Shown: positions 51,874-60,714 of the stretch, one piece after another
How the letters are laid out: each line of letters begins with the position of its first letter
Position numbering within the stretch: position 1 is the first letter of the stretch
Source: JALYLC01 sp963743275
GTDB taxonomy: Bacteria > Actinomycetota > Thermoleophilia > Gaiellales > JALYLC01
Length of the DNA stretch: 64,000 nucleotides
Direction: 5' to 3'
NCBI GenBank assembly: GCA_963743275.1
Contig: CAVUPB010000006.1
Location: 124,001-188,000 of the forward strand
Program-made: the position numbers and the translations under genes
Notes under the pieces: generated by a model
What the model was told of the DNA's origin: nothing
Seen by the model: the letters and a program-made list of their open reading frames with translations, nothing else
Database searches by the model: none

Positions 51874-52701
51874 GTGTCCGCTCCCTATCCCTGGCCCGTC
51901 AAGCCGTTCGACCGCCAGCACCCCGTGCGGGGGTTCTTCAACGACCCGCGCGTGCAGGACGCGAGCCACGCCTTCCACTTCGGCATCGACGTCTCGGCAC
52001 CCGACGGCACCGCCGTCCACGCCGTCACCCCCGGCCGGGTGTTCATCGAGGACAAGGGCCACGCGGTCGCCGTGCAGGCGCCGGACGGCCGCGCGTTCGG
52101 GTACTGGCACGTCAAGCCCGCGGTCGCCCATCATCAGCAGGTCGGGCTCCACCAGCTGCTCGGGCACATCGAGAAGGGCTGGGGCCACGTCCACTTCGCC
52201 GAGAGCATCGGCGGCCGCTACGTCGATCCGATCCGGCCGGGCGCGATCCAGCCGTTCGTCGACGTGGGGCACCCGACGATCGCGCAGATCATGTTCCGGC
52301 GCGGGACGAAGGACGTGAAGCCCGATCAGGTCAAGGGCCGCGTGCAGATCTGCTGCATCGCCTACGACACGACGCCGATCCACGTCCCGGCGCCGTGGTC
52401 GCACATGCCGGTGGCGCCCGCGCGAGTGCGCTACCGCATCCTCTGCGCGGGGCGCTGCGTGCTGCCGCTGCGCGCCGGCGTCGACCTCCGCGTCTTCCGC
52501 AAGCCGGACCTGTTCGCCACGGTCTACGGGCCCGAGACCCGCCAGAACCATCCGAACAAGCCGGGTCTCTACAGCTTCATCCTCGCGCGCGACTGGAACA
52601 GCGCCGCGTTCCCGAACGACCGCTACAACCTCGAGGTCCGGGCCGCGGACGTGCACGGGAACGTCGCCTCCTCGACGCTGCCGTTCACGATCCGCAACTG
52701 A
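51874..52701 (+). CDS. M23 (LytM)-like protein with C-terminal beta domain
   Basis: 275 residues from GTG 51874, GAGGAGG at 51858-51864. N-terminal half resembles the M23 fold (FHFGIDVSAPDGTAVHAVTP, GRVFIEDKGHAVAVQAPDGR, FGYWHVKPAV) with His and Asp of the zinc site; the second H-x-H motif is represented by WGHVHFAES. The second half has Ig-like strands (YNLEVRAADVHGNVASSTLP). No signal peptide. It forms a two-gene unit with the barrel protein; the pair may act on a glycan or peptidoglycan substrate. Confidence 0.65.
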   Translation: MSAPYPWPVKPFDRQHPVRGFFNDPRVQDASHAFHFGIDVSAPDGTAVHAVTPGRVFIEDKGHAVAVQAPDGRAFGYWHVKPAVAHHQQVGLHQLLGHIEKGWGHVHFAESIGGRYVDPIRPGAIQPFVDVGHPTIAQIMFRRGTKDVKPDQVKGRVQICCIAYDTTPIHVPAPWSHMPVAPARVRYRILCAGRCVLPLRAGVDLRVFRKPDLFATVYGPETRQNHPNKPGLYSFILARDWNSAAFPNDRYNLEVRAADVHGNVASSTLPFTIRN

Positions 52702-52711
52702 GCGCCGCCGG

Positions 52712-55700
52712 CTACGAGCCCCCGCGTTCGCGTGGCTCGACCACGACCTGCTCGAGGTGGAACGCTCCCATCGGGTTGAGCCGGAGGCCGTGCAGGTTCG
52801 GGCGGCGCAGGACGAGCTGGCGGGCGTACGAGATCGGCGCGATCGCGGCGCGCTCGCCGATCCAGAGGCGCTCGAACTCGCGGTAGAGCCGCAGCCGCTC
52901 GTCGCGGTCGCGCGAGCCGCGCGCGCGGGCGAGCACGGCGTCGGTCTCGTCGTCGCGGTAGAACGGCAGGTCGATCTCGAGCAGGCCGAGATAGAAGCCG
53001 TCGGGGTCGGGGTAGTCGGCGTGCCAGCCCGTCAGCCAGGCGTGCGTCTCGGGCGGGATCGAGAAGAACTTGTCCGGGATCTCGAAGTGCACGCGCACGC
53101 CGACGGCGGCCAGCTGCTCGGCGAGCACGGTCGTGGGCGACCACGGGCGCGCATCGATGCGCAGCTCGGGCAGGCCGGCGCCGTCCGGATACCCGGCCTC
53201 GGCGAGCAGCGCCCGGGCGCGCTCGGGGTCGTAGGCGATGCCCGCGCCGTCGCTGTGGCCGGGCATGACCGGAGGGATGGCGCCGCCACCGCCGGCGGCG
53301 AGGTCGACCCCGGGCGCATCGGCCACGAGCGGCGCGCTGTCGATGGCGCAGGCGAGCGCCATGCGGATGCGCTCGTCGGCCATCAGCGCGTGCCGGACGT
53401 TGAAGGCGAGGAAGTGCGTGGAGAGCGTGGGCGCTCGCTCCGCGACCGTCTGCACGGCCGCGGGCGGGGCATCGCGGACGAGCTGCAGGTCGTAGCGCCC
53501 CGCGAGCCAGGCCGCCAGCGGATCCTCGGCATTGCGCTCGCGGAAGACGATGCGCACCTCGGCGACGTTGCCCGAGGCTGTGCCCCAGTGGGGATTCGCC
53601 GTCAGGCGCGCGCCCAGGGCATCCACCTCGGCGAGCACGAACGGCCCGTTGCCGACGAGCGACTCCGGCCGGCGCCAGGCCGCTCCGACCTCGTCGGCGC
53701 GATGCCGCGGCCAGGGATACGACCAGTGCGACGCCAGCACGTAGGGGAAGTAGTTGCGCGGCTCGCGCAGGTGCACCTCGAGCGTCCAGTCGTCGAGCGC
53801 CTCGGCCGAGGCGATGTCGTCGAGCAGGAACGCGGTGATGTGCCCCTCCTCGCGCAGCTTGCGCCAGGCGTAGACGAAGTCGCCCGCGGTCACCGGGTGC
53901 CCGTCGCTCCAGCAGGCGTCCTCCCGCAGCATGAACAGGTACGTCAGGCCGTCGTCCGAGACGTTCATGTTCTGCGCCAGCTCCGGCACGACGTTGAGGT
54001 CGTGGTCGATGCGCAGGAGGCCGCGGAAGAGCTGCTCGATGACGATTGCGGAGTCGCTCGAGTACGTGTCGCCGGGCGCGTAGGAATCGGGCCGGATGAG
54101 CGCGACCTCGAGACAGGCATCCGCCGGGACGCGCTCGCTGCGCTCCTCGGTCGAGCAGTCGAACGCGGCGTCGTAGGCCTGGCCGGCGCGCGCGTAGTCG
54201 AACGCCAGGTGACGCACGAGCGCGATCTTGAAGAGCGTGTCCCGCTCCCGCGACGGGTCGTCGAGCCGCCGCAGGAAGGCGCGCGCGCGCCGGTAGTGCT
54301 CGATCGCCTCGTGGTCGGCGTAGACGGCCCGCGCGGCGTCGCCCGCGAGCAGCAGGTAGCGCGCGGCCCGCTCGGGCTCGTCGGCCTCGGCGAAGTGGCG
54401 TGCGAGCGGCCCGTAGAACGCCTCGTTCGTCTCGCCGTACATCGACTCGAGCGCCTCGCCGATGCGGCGGTGGAGGCTGCGCCGCGCCGGCTCGAGCAGG
54501 CTCGCGTAGGCGACCTCCTGCACGAGGCCGTGCCGGAAGCGGTACTCGGGCGCGGGCCGGCGGCGCACCTCGACGATCAGGTCGAGGCGCATGAGGTCGG
54601 AGAGCGCGGGCACGACCTGCTCGCGCGGCAGGAGCCGCTCCAGCAGGGGAAGTCCGAACCCGCGGCCGATCGCGCTCGAGACCGACACGACCTCGCGCGT
54701 GCGCGGCGGGAGGCGGTCGAGGCGCGCCTGCAGCGCACCCTGCACGAGCGAGGGCACCGCAACCTCCCCCGAGGCGAGCTCCCAGCCGCCGTCGCGGCGC
54801 CGCAGCGCGCCACGCTCGATCAGATCCTGGAGCGCCTCCTCGAGGAAGAACGGGTTGCCGCCGGCGCGCTCGGCGAGCAGGTCGGCGAGCGCCTCGGGCA
54901 GCGTCGCCTCGGCGAGCGCCTCGGCGAGCTCGCGGCTCGCGGTGGCCGGCAACGGCCGCAGCTCGATCTCGCGGTAGCGGTGCGGGAAGAGCGCCCGTGC
55001 GTGCTCGCCGAGGCGCCACGACGGCTGGTCGCGGTCGGCGCGGTAGATCAGGACGACGCCGAGCTGCACCTCGTCGGTCAGCGCGAGCAGATCCTCGACG
55101 AGCTCGATCGTGAGCGAGTCCGCCCACTGCAGGTCGTCGACGACGATGCACAGCGGCGCCTCCGTGGCCAGGCGGCGCACGACGGCGCCCACGGCGGCGA
55201 ACGTCTGCTGCTGGACGGCTTCGCGGCTCAGCTCGCGCAGCGCGGCGCTCGCCTCGGCCTCGAGCGGCAGCCCGAGCAGGCGCGCCAGGAACGGGTAGGC
55301 CGTCTCGGCGCCGCTCTCGAGGCCGCCGAGCGCGGCCTTGAGCTCGAGCCGGACGCGGGCCTCCGGGGCGTCGACGCCGATGCTCAGCCAGTCGCGCAGC
55401 AGATCGCGCACGGGCCAGTACGGGAAGGTCTCGGCGTAGGAGCCCGCGCGCCCCTCGAGGAAGCGGATGCGATCGCCGAAGCGCCGGCGCGCCTCGACCA
55501 CGAGCCGCGACTTGCCGATGCCCGACTCGCCCGTGATCGAGACGATCGCGCCGCTGCCGTCGGCGATCGCCTGACAGGCCTCGTCGAGCACGGCGAGCTC
55601 CGCGACCCGTCCGACGACCGGCACGACGGCGCGCACCTGGGCGGGGCCGCGCGCGCCGGTCACGCGCGCGGCGCGCAGCGGGCGCTCGAGTCCGCGCAGC

Positions 55701-56221
55701 TCGACCTCGCCGAGCGACTCGAGCTCGACGCAGTACTGCACCTGGCGCTCGGTCTCGGGCCCGACCACGATGCCGCCGTCGGGCGCGAGCTGCTGCAGCC
55801 GCGCGGCGATGTTGGCGGTGTCGCCGAGCGCGTTGTAGCGATCGGCGCCGTCCTCCTCGTCCGTGAGCACGACCGGCCCGGTGTTGACGGCGATGCGCAC
55901 GCGCAGGTCGATGTCGTAGCCGTTGCGGAGCTCCTCGCCGTAGGCCGCGATCGCGGCCTGGATCGCGAGCGCCGCACGCACTGCGCGCTCGGCGTCGTCC
56001 TCGTGCCCGACGGGCGCGCCGAAGAGCGCGAAGACGCCGTCCCCTGCGAGCTGCGCGACCGTGCCGTCGAAGCGCCGTATCTCGCCGGCGATCAGGCTCA
56101 TGATCTCGTCGAAGAGGAATTTCGAGCGCTCGGGCCCGAGCCGCTCGCCGATCGCCGTCGAGCCGACGACATCGGCGAACAGCACCGTGACGATGCGCTG
56201 GGTTCCCGTGCTCACGGCCAT
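52712..56221 (-). CDS. class III nucleotide cyclase / STAND ATPase / family-5 solute-binding fusion
   Basis: 1169 residues, no signal peptide. Residues ~8-185: cyclase domain with metal Asp16 (FADVVGST) and Asp61 (AGDGVFALFG), and Asn137/Arg141 (DTANIAAR) for the transition state; the substrate-selecting Lys is Gln57. Residues ~200-480: AAA_16-like ATPase, Walker A GESGIGKS (231-238), Walker B CIVVDD (358-363). Residues ~480-690: helical TPR-like region. Residues ~703-1169: SBP_bac_5 domain (LFRGLLRIDHDLNVVPELAQ, DGLTYLFMLREDACWSDGHP, AGDFVYAWRKL). It looks like a cytosolic sensor in which a peptide-binding lobe controls an ATPase and a cyclase. Sits beside a sugar ABC operon and 6 kb from a peptide ABC operon. 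Confidence 0.9.
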   Translation of the reverse strand: MAVSTGTQRIVTVLFADVVGSTAIGERLGPERSKFLFDEIMSLIAGEIRRFDGTVAQLAGDGVFALFGAPVGHEDDAERAVRAALAIQAAIAAYGEELRNGYDIDLRVRIAVNTGPVVLTDEEDGADRYNALGDTANIAARLQQLAPDGGIVVGPETERQVQYCVELESLGEVELRGLERPLRAARVTGARGPAQVRAVVPVVGRVAELAVLDEACQAIADGSGAIVSITGESGIGKSRLVVEARRRFGDRIRFLEGRAGSYAETFPYWPVRDLLRDWLSIGVDAPEARVRLELKAALGGLESGAETAYPFLARLLGLPLEAEASAALRELSREAVQQQTFAAVGAVVRRLATEAPLCIVVDDLQWADSLTIELVEDLLALTDEVQLGVVLIYRADRDQPSWRLGEHARALFPHRYREIELRPLPATASRELAEALAEATLPEALADLLAERAGGNPFFLEEALQDLIERGALRRRDGGWELASGEVAVPSLVQGALQARLDRLPPRTREVVSVSSAIGRGFGLPLLERLLPREQVVPALSDLMRLDLIVEVRRRPAPEYRFRHGLVQEVAYASLLEPARRSLHRRIGEALESMYGETNEAFYGPLARHFAEADEPERAARYLLLAGDAARAVYADHEAIEHYRRARAFLRRLDDPSRERDTLFKIALVRHLAFDYARAGQAYDAAFDCSTEERSERVPADACLEVALIRPDSYAPGDTYSSDSAIVIEQLFRGLLRIDHDLNVVPELAQNMNVSDDGLTYLFMLREDACWSDGHPVTAGDFVYAWRKLREEGHITAFLLDDIASAEALDDWTLEVHLREPRNYFPYVLASHWSYPWPRHRADEVGAAWRRPESLVGNGPFVLAEVDALGARLTANPHWGTASGNVAEVRIVFRERNAEDPLAAWLAGRYDLQLVRDAPPAAVQTVAERAPTLSTHFLAFNVRHALMADERIRMALACAIDSAPLVADAPGVDLAAGGGGAIPPVMPGHSDGAGIAYDPERARALLAEAGYPDGAGLPELRIDARPWSPTTVLAEQLAAVGVRVHFEIPDKFFSIPPETHAWLTGWHADYPDPDGFYLGLLEIDLPFYRDDETDAVLARARGSRDRDERLRLYREFERLWIGERAAIAPISYARQLVLRRPNLHGLRLNPMGAFHLEQVVVEPRERGGS

Positions 56222-56269
56222 CGCACGAGTTATAGACGCGCGACGCTTCGCCGAGGGCGTTCCGGGCGC

Positions 56270-57151
56270 TCAGCCCTTGACGGCGCTGAACGTCAGCGAG
56301 CGCACGAAGTAGCGCTGCCCGAGCAGGAACACGACCAGCAGCGGCAGCGTGACCATCACGTTCAAGGCCATGACTGCGGCCCAGTCCGTGTGGTGCTGGC
56401 CCTGGTAGGTCAGCAGGCCGAGCTGGAGCGTGTAGTTGCGGTCGTCCGTGATCGAGATCAGCGGCCACAGGAAGTCGTTCCAGGCGTTCAGGACCGTGAG
56501 CAGCGCGACCGTCGCGAGCGCCGGTCGCATCAGCGGCAGCAGCACGCGCGCGAAGACGCCCAGCCGGCCGCAGCCGTCGATCATCGCGGCCTCCTCGATC
56601 TCCTTCGGGAGGCGGAGGAAGAACTGGCGCATCAGGAAGATGCTGAGCGCGCTCGCCATCCAGGGCAGGAACAGCGAGGGCAGCTCGCCCACGATGCCGA
56701 GCGTCGCATACATCTTGTAGACCGGGATCATGAGCAGCTGCGGCGGGATGAACACGGTCGTCAGCAGCAGCAGCTGCAGGGTGCGCGTGCCGATGAAGCG
56801 CATGCGCGCGAACGCGTAGCCGGCGAGCGGGCACACCAGCAACTGCGAGGCCACGGCGACGCTCGTGACGATCACCGAGTTCGTGAACCAGGTCGTGAAG
56901 TCGGACTCCTGGAGCACGGTGCGGTAGCCCGTGAGCGTCGGGTGGTGCGGGACCAGCGTGGGCGGGTACGCGTTGATCTCGGCCTGGGTCATGAACGACG
57001 CGAGCACCATCTGCACGAACGGGAAGATGAAGAGCAGCGCGAGCGGCGCCAGCACGAGGTGCCAGGCGCTCGGGCGGCGGCGCCGCGCGCGGCGCGGCGC
57101 GCGTTCGGCGCGGGCCGCGGCTGTCACCGAAGGCAGCGCTTCAGAAGACAT
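56270..57151 (-). CDS. carbohydrate ABC transporter permease (MalG type)
   Basis: 293 residues, six membrane helices, EAA loop EEAAMIDGCGRLGVFARVLL that docks the ATPase. ATG 57151 has GGAGGCTCG just before it and overlaps the end of the partner permease gene by 11 bases. Third gene of the unit SBP, permease, permease. No ATPase gene is present; a shared MsiK-type ATPase is usual in actinobacteria. Confidence 0.92.
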   Translation of the reverse strand: MSSEALPSVTAAARAERAPRRARRRRPSAWHLVLAPLALLFIFPFVQMVLASFMTQAEINAYPPTLVPHHPTLTGYRTVLQESDFTTWFTNSVIVTSVAVASQLLVCPLAGYAFARMRFIGTRTLQLLLLTTVFIPPQLLMIPVYKMYATLGIVGELPSLFLPWMASALSIFLMRQFFLRLPKEIEEAAMIDGCGRLGVFARVLLPLMRPALATVALLTVLNAWNDFLWPLISITDDRNYTLQLGLLTYQGQHHTDWAAVMALNVMVTLPLLVVFLLGQRYFVRSLTFSAVKG

Positions 57152-58058
57152 CGAGCCTCCGGCGGCGGGCATAGACGACCTGCATCAGCACGAGCACGAC
57201 GATGGCGAGGAAGAGCACGCAGGCGACGGCCGCGCCGAGGCCCTTCTGACCGTTCACGAAGCCGAGCTTGTAGCCGTAGACGATGATCACCGTCGTCGCG
57301 TCGATCGGGCCGCCGCGCTTCGTCGTCCAGGCGAGGTCGAAGAACTGCAGCGCGTTGATCGTCTCCCACACGACCGCGAGCACGGTGATCGGCCGCACGG
57401 CCGGCAGGATCACGTGCCGGAAGACCGCGAACCGGCCGGCGCCGTCGATGCGCGCGGCCTCGTGCTGGTCCTGCGGCACGTCCTGCAGCGCGGCCAGGTA
57501 GATGAGCACGTCGAAGCCGACGGCCGTCCACGTGTAGATGGGCGCGAGCAGGAAGAGCGCCACGTCGGGGTCGTCGAGGAACAGCTGGCGCTTGAAGCCC
57601 ATCCACGCGATCAGGTTGTCGACGATGCCGAACTGCGGGTCGAGCACGTACAGGAAGATCACGCCGGTCGCCGCCGCCGAGGCCACGAACGGCACGAAGA
57701 AGCACGTGCGGTAGAAGCCGATGAAGCGGATCTTCTGATTCAGCAGGAGCGCGAGGGCGAGCCCGAGCGCGACCGTCGTCGGCACGTACAGCAGCGTGAA
57801 CTTGAGCGAGCGGCTGACGGCGTCGAGCCACTCGTGGTCGTGCGCGAGCGCGCGGTAGTTGGCGAGACCGACGCCGTGCTCGGGGCCGAAGCCGGTGCTG
57901 GACTTGGTCGAGAGCAGGAACGACCAGAACACGGGGAAGAACCCGAGCCCGAGCACGAGCGCCGACGCGGGCAGCACGAAGCTCCACGCCGTCAGGTTCT
58001 CGGGCAGGGCCCTCCGCCACGCCGGCGTGCGCGGTCGCCCGCGTGCGACCGTCGCCAC
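57141..58058 (-). CDS. carbohydrate ABC transporter permease (MalF type)
   Basis: 305 residues, six membrane helices, EAA loop HEAARIDGAGRFAVFRHVIL. GTG 58058 starts three bases after the binding-protein stop. It forms the heterodimeric channel with the next permease. N-terminal tail is short and basic, so it lacks the extra helices of E. coli MalF. Confidence 0.92.
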   Translation of the reverse strand: MATVARGRPRTPAWRRALPENLTAWSFVLPASALVLGLGFFPVFWSFLLSTKSSTGFGPEHGVGLANYRALAHDHEWLDAVSRSLKFTLLYVPTTVALGLALALLLNQKIRFIGFYRTCFFVPFVASAAATGVIFLYVLDPQFGIVDNLIAWMGFKRQLFLDDPDVALFLLAPIYTWTAVGFDVLIYLAALQDVPQDQHEAARIDGAGRFAVFRHVILPAVRPITVLAVVWETINALQFFDLAWTTKRGGPIDATTVIIVYGYKLGFVNGQKGLGAAVACVLFLAIVVLVLMQVVYARRRRLDVF

Positions 58059-58061
58059 GGC

Positions 58062-59336
58062 TCAGCCCAGGGCTTTGTCGGCGGTCTTGGCCGCCTGGGC
58101 GAGCACGTCCTTGGGGCTGCCGCGGCCGAGCAGCGCGGTCGCGATCGCCTTGCCCACTGCGACCGACATCTGCGTGTACGCCGCGACCGGCGGCCGGATG
58201 TGGTGCGCGTTGAGCAGGTTCTTGACGAACAGGTCGACGCCGACGTACTTCGCCGCGTAGGCCTTGAAGGCCGGCAGCGCGGCCGACTTCGCGCTCAGCG
58301 GCAGGTTGCCGCTGCCGATGTCCCACTGCACGTCCTGCGCGGGCTGGTGCAGCCACGCCATGAACTCCACCGCGGCCGCTCTGCGCTCGTCGGAGTGGTT
58401 GAAGACCATGTAGACGTCGGGCCCCGAGATCGTCTCGTGCGAGCCCCCGAAGCTCGGCAGCACCTGCACGCCGTACGAGACGTGGTGGTCCGTGATGTCC
58501 GAGAGCTGCCACGGGCCGGTCACGATCATCGCCATCTTGCCCGCGTCGAAGAGGCCGTACATCTTCTGGGTGTCGGGCGTCTGGTCGGGGTAGAGCGACT
58601 TGTCCTTGAGCGCCATGTCGCTCAGGAGCTGCAGCGCCTTGACCCCCTGCGGCCCGGCGAAGAGCGCCTTCTTGTTGGCCTTGTCGAGCACCTCGCCGCC
58701 CTGCTGCCAGATCATCGGCCAGAGCCGCCAGACGGTGTCCTCGCTGCCCGAGATGGGGAAGCCGGTGCCGTAGATGTCCTTGGCCGGGTTCGTGAGCTTC
58801 TTCGCCAGCGCGCGGTAGTCGCTCCACGTCCACGTCTTCTTGGGCGGCGCGACCCCCGCAGCCTTGAGCAGCTTCGTGTTGTAGACGACGGCGAGGTTGT
58901 CGATCACCGCGGGGAACCCGACGATCTTCCCCTCGACGGTGGCCGTGCTGCGGCCCGCCTCGTAGAGGCTGTTCCACGCGAAGCCCGTCGCCTTGATGTC
59001 CTTCGAGATGTCGACGACCTTGCTCGACTGCGCCACGGCGGGCACGTCGGAGCCGTAGACGTAGGCGATGTCCGGGTAGTTGTCCGAACCGATCACCGCG
59101 GACAGCTTCTGCGTCATCGAGTCGCCGTTGGAGCCGAGCTCGTCGTGGACGACGATGCCCGGGTGCGTCTTGTTGAACTTCACGACGAGCGCGTGGATCG
59201 CCTTCTGCGCCGAATCGGTCTGGGCGTGCCAGAACTGGATCTCGACAGGATTCGCGGCAGGGCGCGCGCCCGCCGATGCCGTCGCGATCAGCGCGGCGGC
59301 GGCGAGCACGGCGACGATGAGGGGGATCTTCTTCAC
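58062..59336 (-). CDS. extracellular family-1 solute-binding protein (sugar)
   Basis: 424 residues. Signal peptide MKKIPLIVAVLAAAALIATA with cleavage near AGA-RP; there is no lipobox Cys, so anchoring to the membrane is not evident. SBP_bac_1 blocks: VEIQFWHAQTDSAQKAIHAL, YPDIAYVYGSDVP, IVGFPAVIDNLAVVYNTKLL, MAMIVTGPWQLSDI. Binds an oligosaccharide for the permeases downstream. Divergent from the GH4 glycosidase, which suggests an alpha-glucoside or alpha-galactoside. Confidence 0.92.
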   Translation of the reverse strand: MKKIPLIVAVLAAAALIATASAGARPAANPVEIQFWHAQTDSAQKAIHALVVKFNKTHPGIVVHDELGSNGDSMTQKLSAVIGSDNYPDIAYVYGSDVPAVAQSSKVVDISKDIKATGFAWNSLYEAGRSTATVEGKIVGFPAVIDNLAVVYNTKLLKAAGVAPPKKTWTWSDYRALAKKLTNPAKDIYGTGFPISGSEDTVWRLWPMIWQQGGEVLDKANKKALFAGPQGVKALQLLSDMALKDKSLYPDQTPDTQKMYGLFDAGKMAMIVTGPWQLSDITDHHVSYGVQVLPSFGGSHETISGPDVYMVFNHSDERRAAAVEFMAWLHQPAQDVQWDIGSGNLPLSAKSAALPAFKAYAAKYVGVDLFVKNLLNAHHIRPPVAAYTQMSVAVGKAIATALLGRGSPKDVLAQAAKTADKALG

Positions 59337-59388
59337 GGCTGTGCTCCTCGTGGCGGGGTCACAAGCGGGCGGGATCGAGGCGCGACTC

Positions 59389-59394
59389 TACAAT
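59389..59394 (+). promoter_or_regulatory. -10 hexamer TACAAT of the GH4 gene
   Basis: Near-consensus hexamer 30 bases before ATG 59425; the gene also has a ribosome site (CCAGGAG), so this is a leadered transcript, unlike many others here. Confidence 0.5.
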
Positions 59395-59424
59395 CGACCC
59401 CGCCCTCGCGAAGCCAGGAGCCCC

Positions 59425-60714
59425 ATGCCCAAGATCGCGTTCGTCGGCGCGGGCAGCGTCGAGTTCACACGCAACCTGCTCGGCGACATCCTCGCGTTCC
59501 CGCAGCTCGCGGCGAGCGAGATCGCGCTGCACGACATCAACGCCGAGCGCCTCGAGACGGCGGAGCTGCTCGCGCACCGCGTCGGCGAGACGCTCGGCGC
59601 GGCGCCCAGGGTGACGGCCTCGCTCGACCGCCGCCGCGCGCTCGAAGGCGCCGACTACGTCATCAACAGCATCCAGGTCGGCGGCCACGCCGCGACCGTG
59701 CGCGACCACGAGATCCCCGCCCGCCACGGCGTGCGCCAGACGATCGGCGACACGCTCGGCATCGGCGGCATCATCCGCACGCTGCGCACCGCGCCGGTCA
59801 TGCTCGGCATCGGCAACGACATGGCCGAGGTCTGCCCCGGCGCGTGGCTGCTCAACTACACGAACCCCATGGCGATGATCTGCCAGCTCGTCTACCAGGG
59901 GACGCCGCAGGCGAACGTGGTCGGCCTCTGCCACTCGGTGCAGGGCACGATGGAGATGATCGCGGGGCTCTGCGGCGTGCCGGTCGAGGAGGTCACGTAC
60001 TTCGGTGCGGGCATCAATCACCAGACGTTCCTCTACCGCCTCGAGCACGGCGGCGAGAGCCTCTACCCGAAGCTCGACGCCGCGATCGCGGCGAACCCCG
60101 ACCTGCTGCGCCGCGTGCGCGTCGACATGTACCGCCGCCTCGGCTACTTCCCGACCGAGTCGAGCGAGCACTCGGCCGAGTACTCGCCGTGGTACATGCG
60201 GCACGACTCCGAGATCGCGCGCCTGCGCATCCCCGTCGCCGACTACGTCGGCCGCAGCGCGGCCGGCCTCGACGAGTACGACCGCGTCAAGCGCGAGCTC
60301 GCCGCGGGGACGCCGCTCGAGATCGAGCGCAGCTGGGAGTACGCGTCGCTGATCATCAACTCGATGGAGACGGGCGAGCCGTGCGTGATCTACGGCAACG
60401 TCCGCAACACCGGCCTGATCACGAACCTGCCGGCGGACATCTGCGTCGAGGTCCCGTGCGTGGTCGATCGCACGGGCGTCAACCCGACCCACGTCGGCGA
60501 GGTCGCCCCGCAGTGCGCCGCGCTCAACCGCACGTTCGCGAACGTCTGCGACCTGACGGTGCGCGCCGTGCTCGAGGGACGGCGCGATCACGTCCGGCAC
60601 GCCGCGATGCTCGATCCGAACACGGCGGCGAGCCTCACGCTCGATCAGATCGACGCGCTCGTCGCCGAGATGCTGGACGCCTACCGCGACCTGCTGCCGG
60701 AGTCGCTGCGGTAG
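59425..60714 (+). CDS. family GH4 alpha-glycosidase (alpha-galactosidase/alpha-glucosidase)
   Basis: 429 residues. GH4 enzymes use NAD+ and Mn2+ and cleave by oxidation-elimination. NAD loop FVGAGSVEFTRNLLGDIL is at the N terminus; metal ligands Cys169 (GLCHSVQG) and His199 (GINHQ) are present; LLNYTNPMAM and FPTESSEHSAEY are family blocks. The Cys-His-Ser form is typical of MelA/AglA-like members. Acts in the cytosol on sugar delivered by the divergent ABC transporter. CCAGGAG before ATG 59425. Confidence 0.92.
   Translation: MPKIAFVGAGSVEFTRNLLGDILAFPQLAASEIALHDINAERLETAELLAHRVGETLGAAPRVTASLDRRRALEGADYVINSIQVGGHAATVRDHEIPARHGVRQTIGDTLGIGGIIRTLRTAPVMLGIGNDMAEVCPGAWLLNYTNPMAMICQLVYQGTPQANVVGLCHSVQGTMEMIAGLCGVPVEEVTYFGAGINHQTFLYRLEHGGESLYPKLDAAIAANPDLLRRVRVDMYRRLGYFPTESSEHSAEYSPWYMRHDSEIARLRIPVADYVGRSAAGLDEYDRVKRELAAGTPLEIERSWEYASLIINSMETGEPCVIYGNVRNTGLITNLPADICVEVPCVVDRTGVNPTHVGEVAPQCAALNRTFANVCDLTVRAVLEGRRDHVRHAAMLDPNTAASLTLDQIDALVAEMLDAYRDLLPESLR

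Noticed and set aside
52757..57286. A 1509-codon plus-strand open frame.
   Set aside because: Antisense shadow of the cyclase fusion and the permease genes; composition is Arg/Glu/Val low-complexity with no domain.
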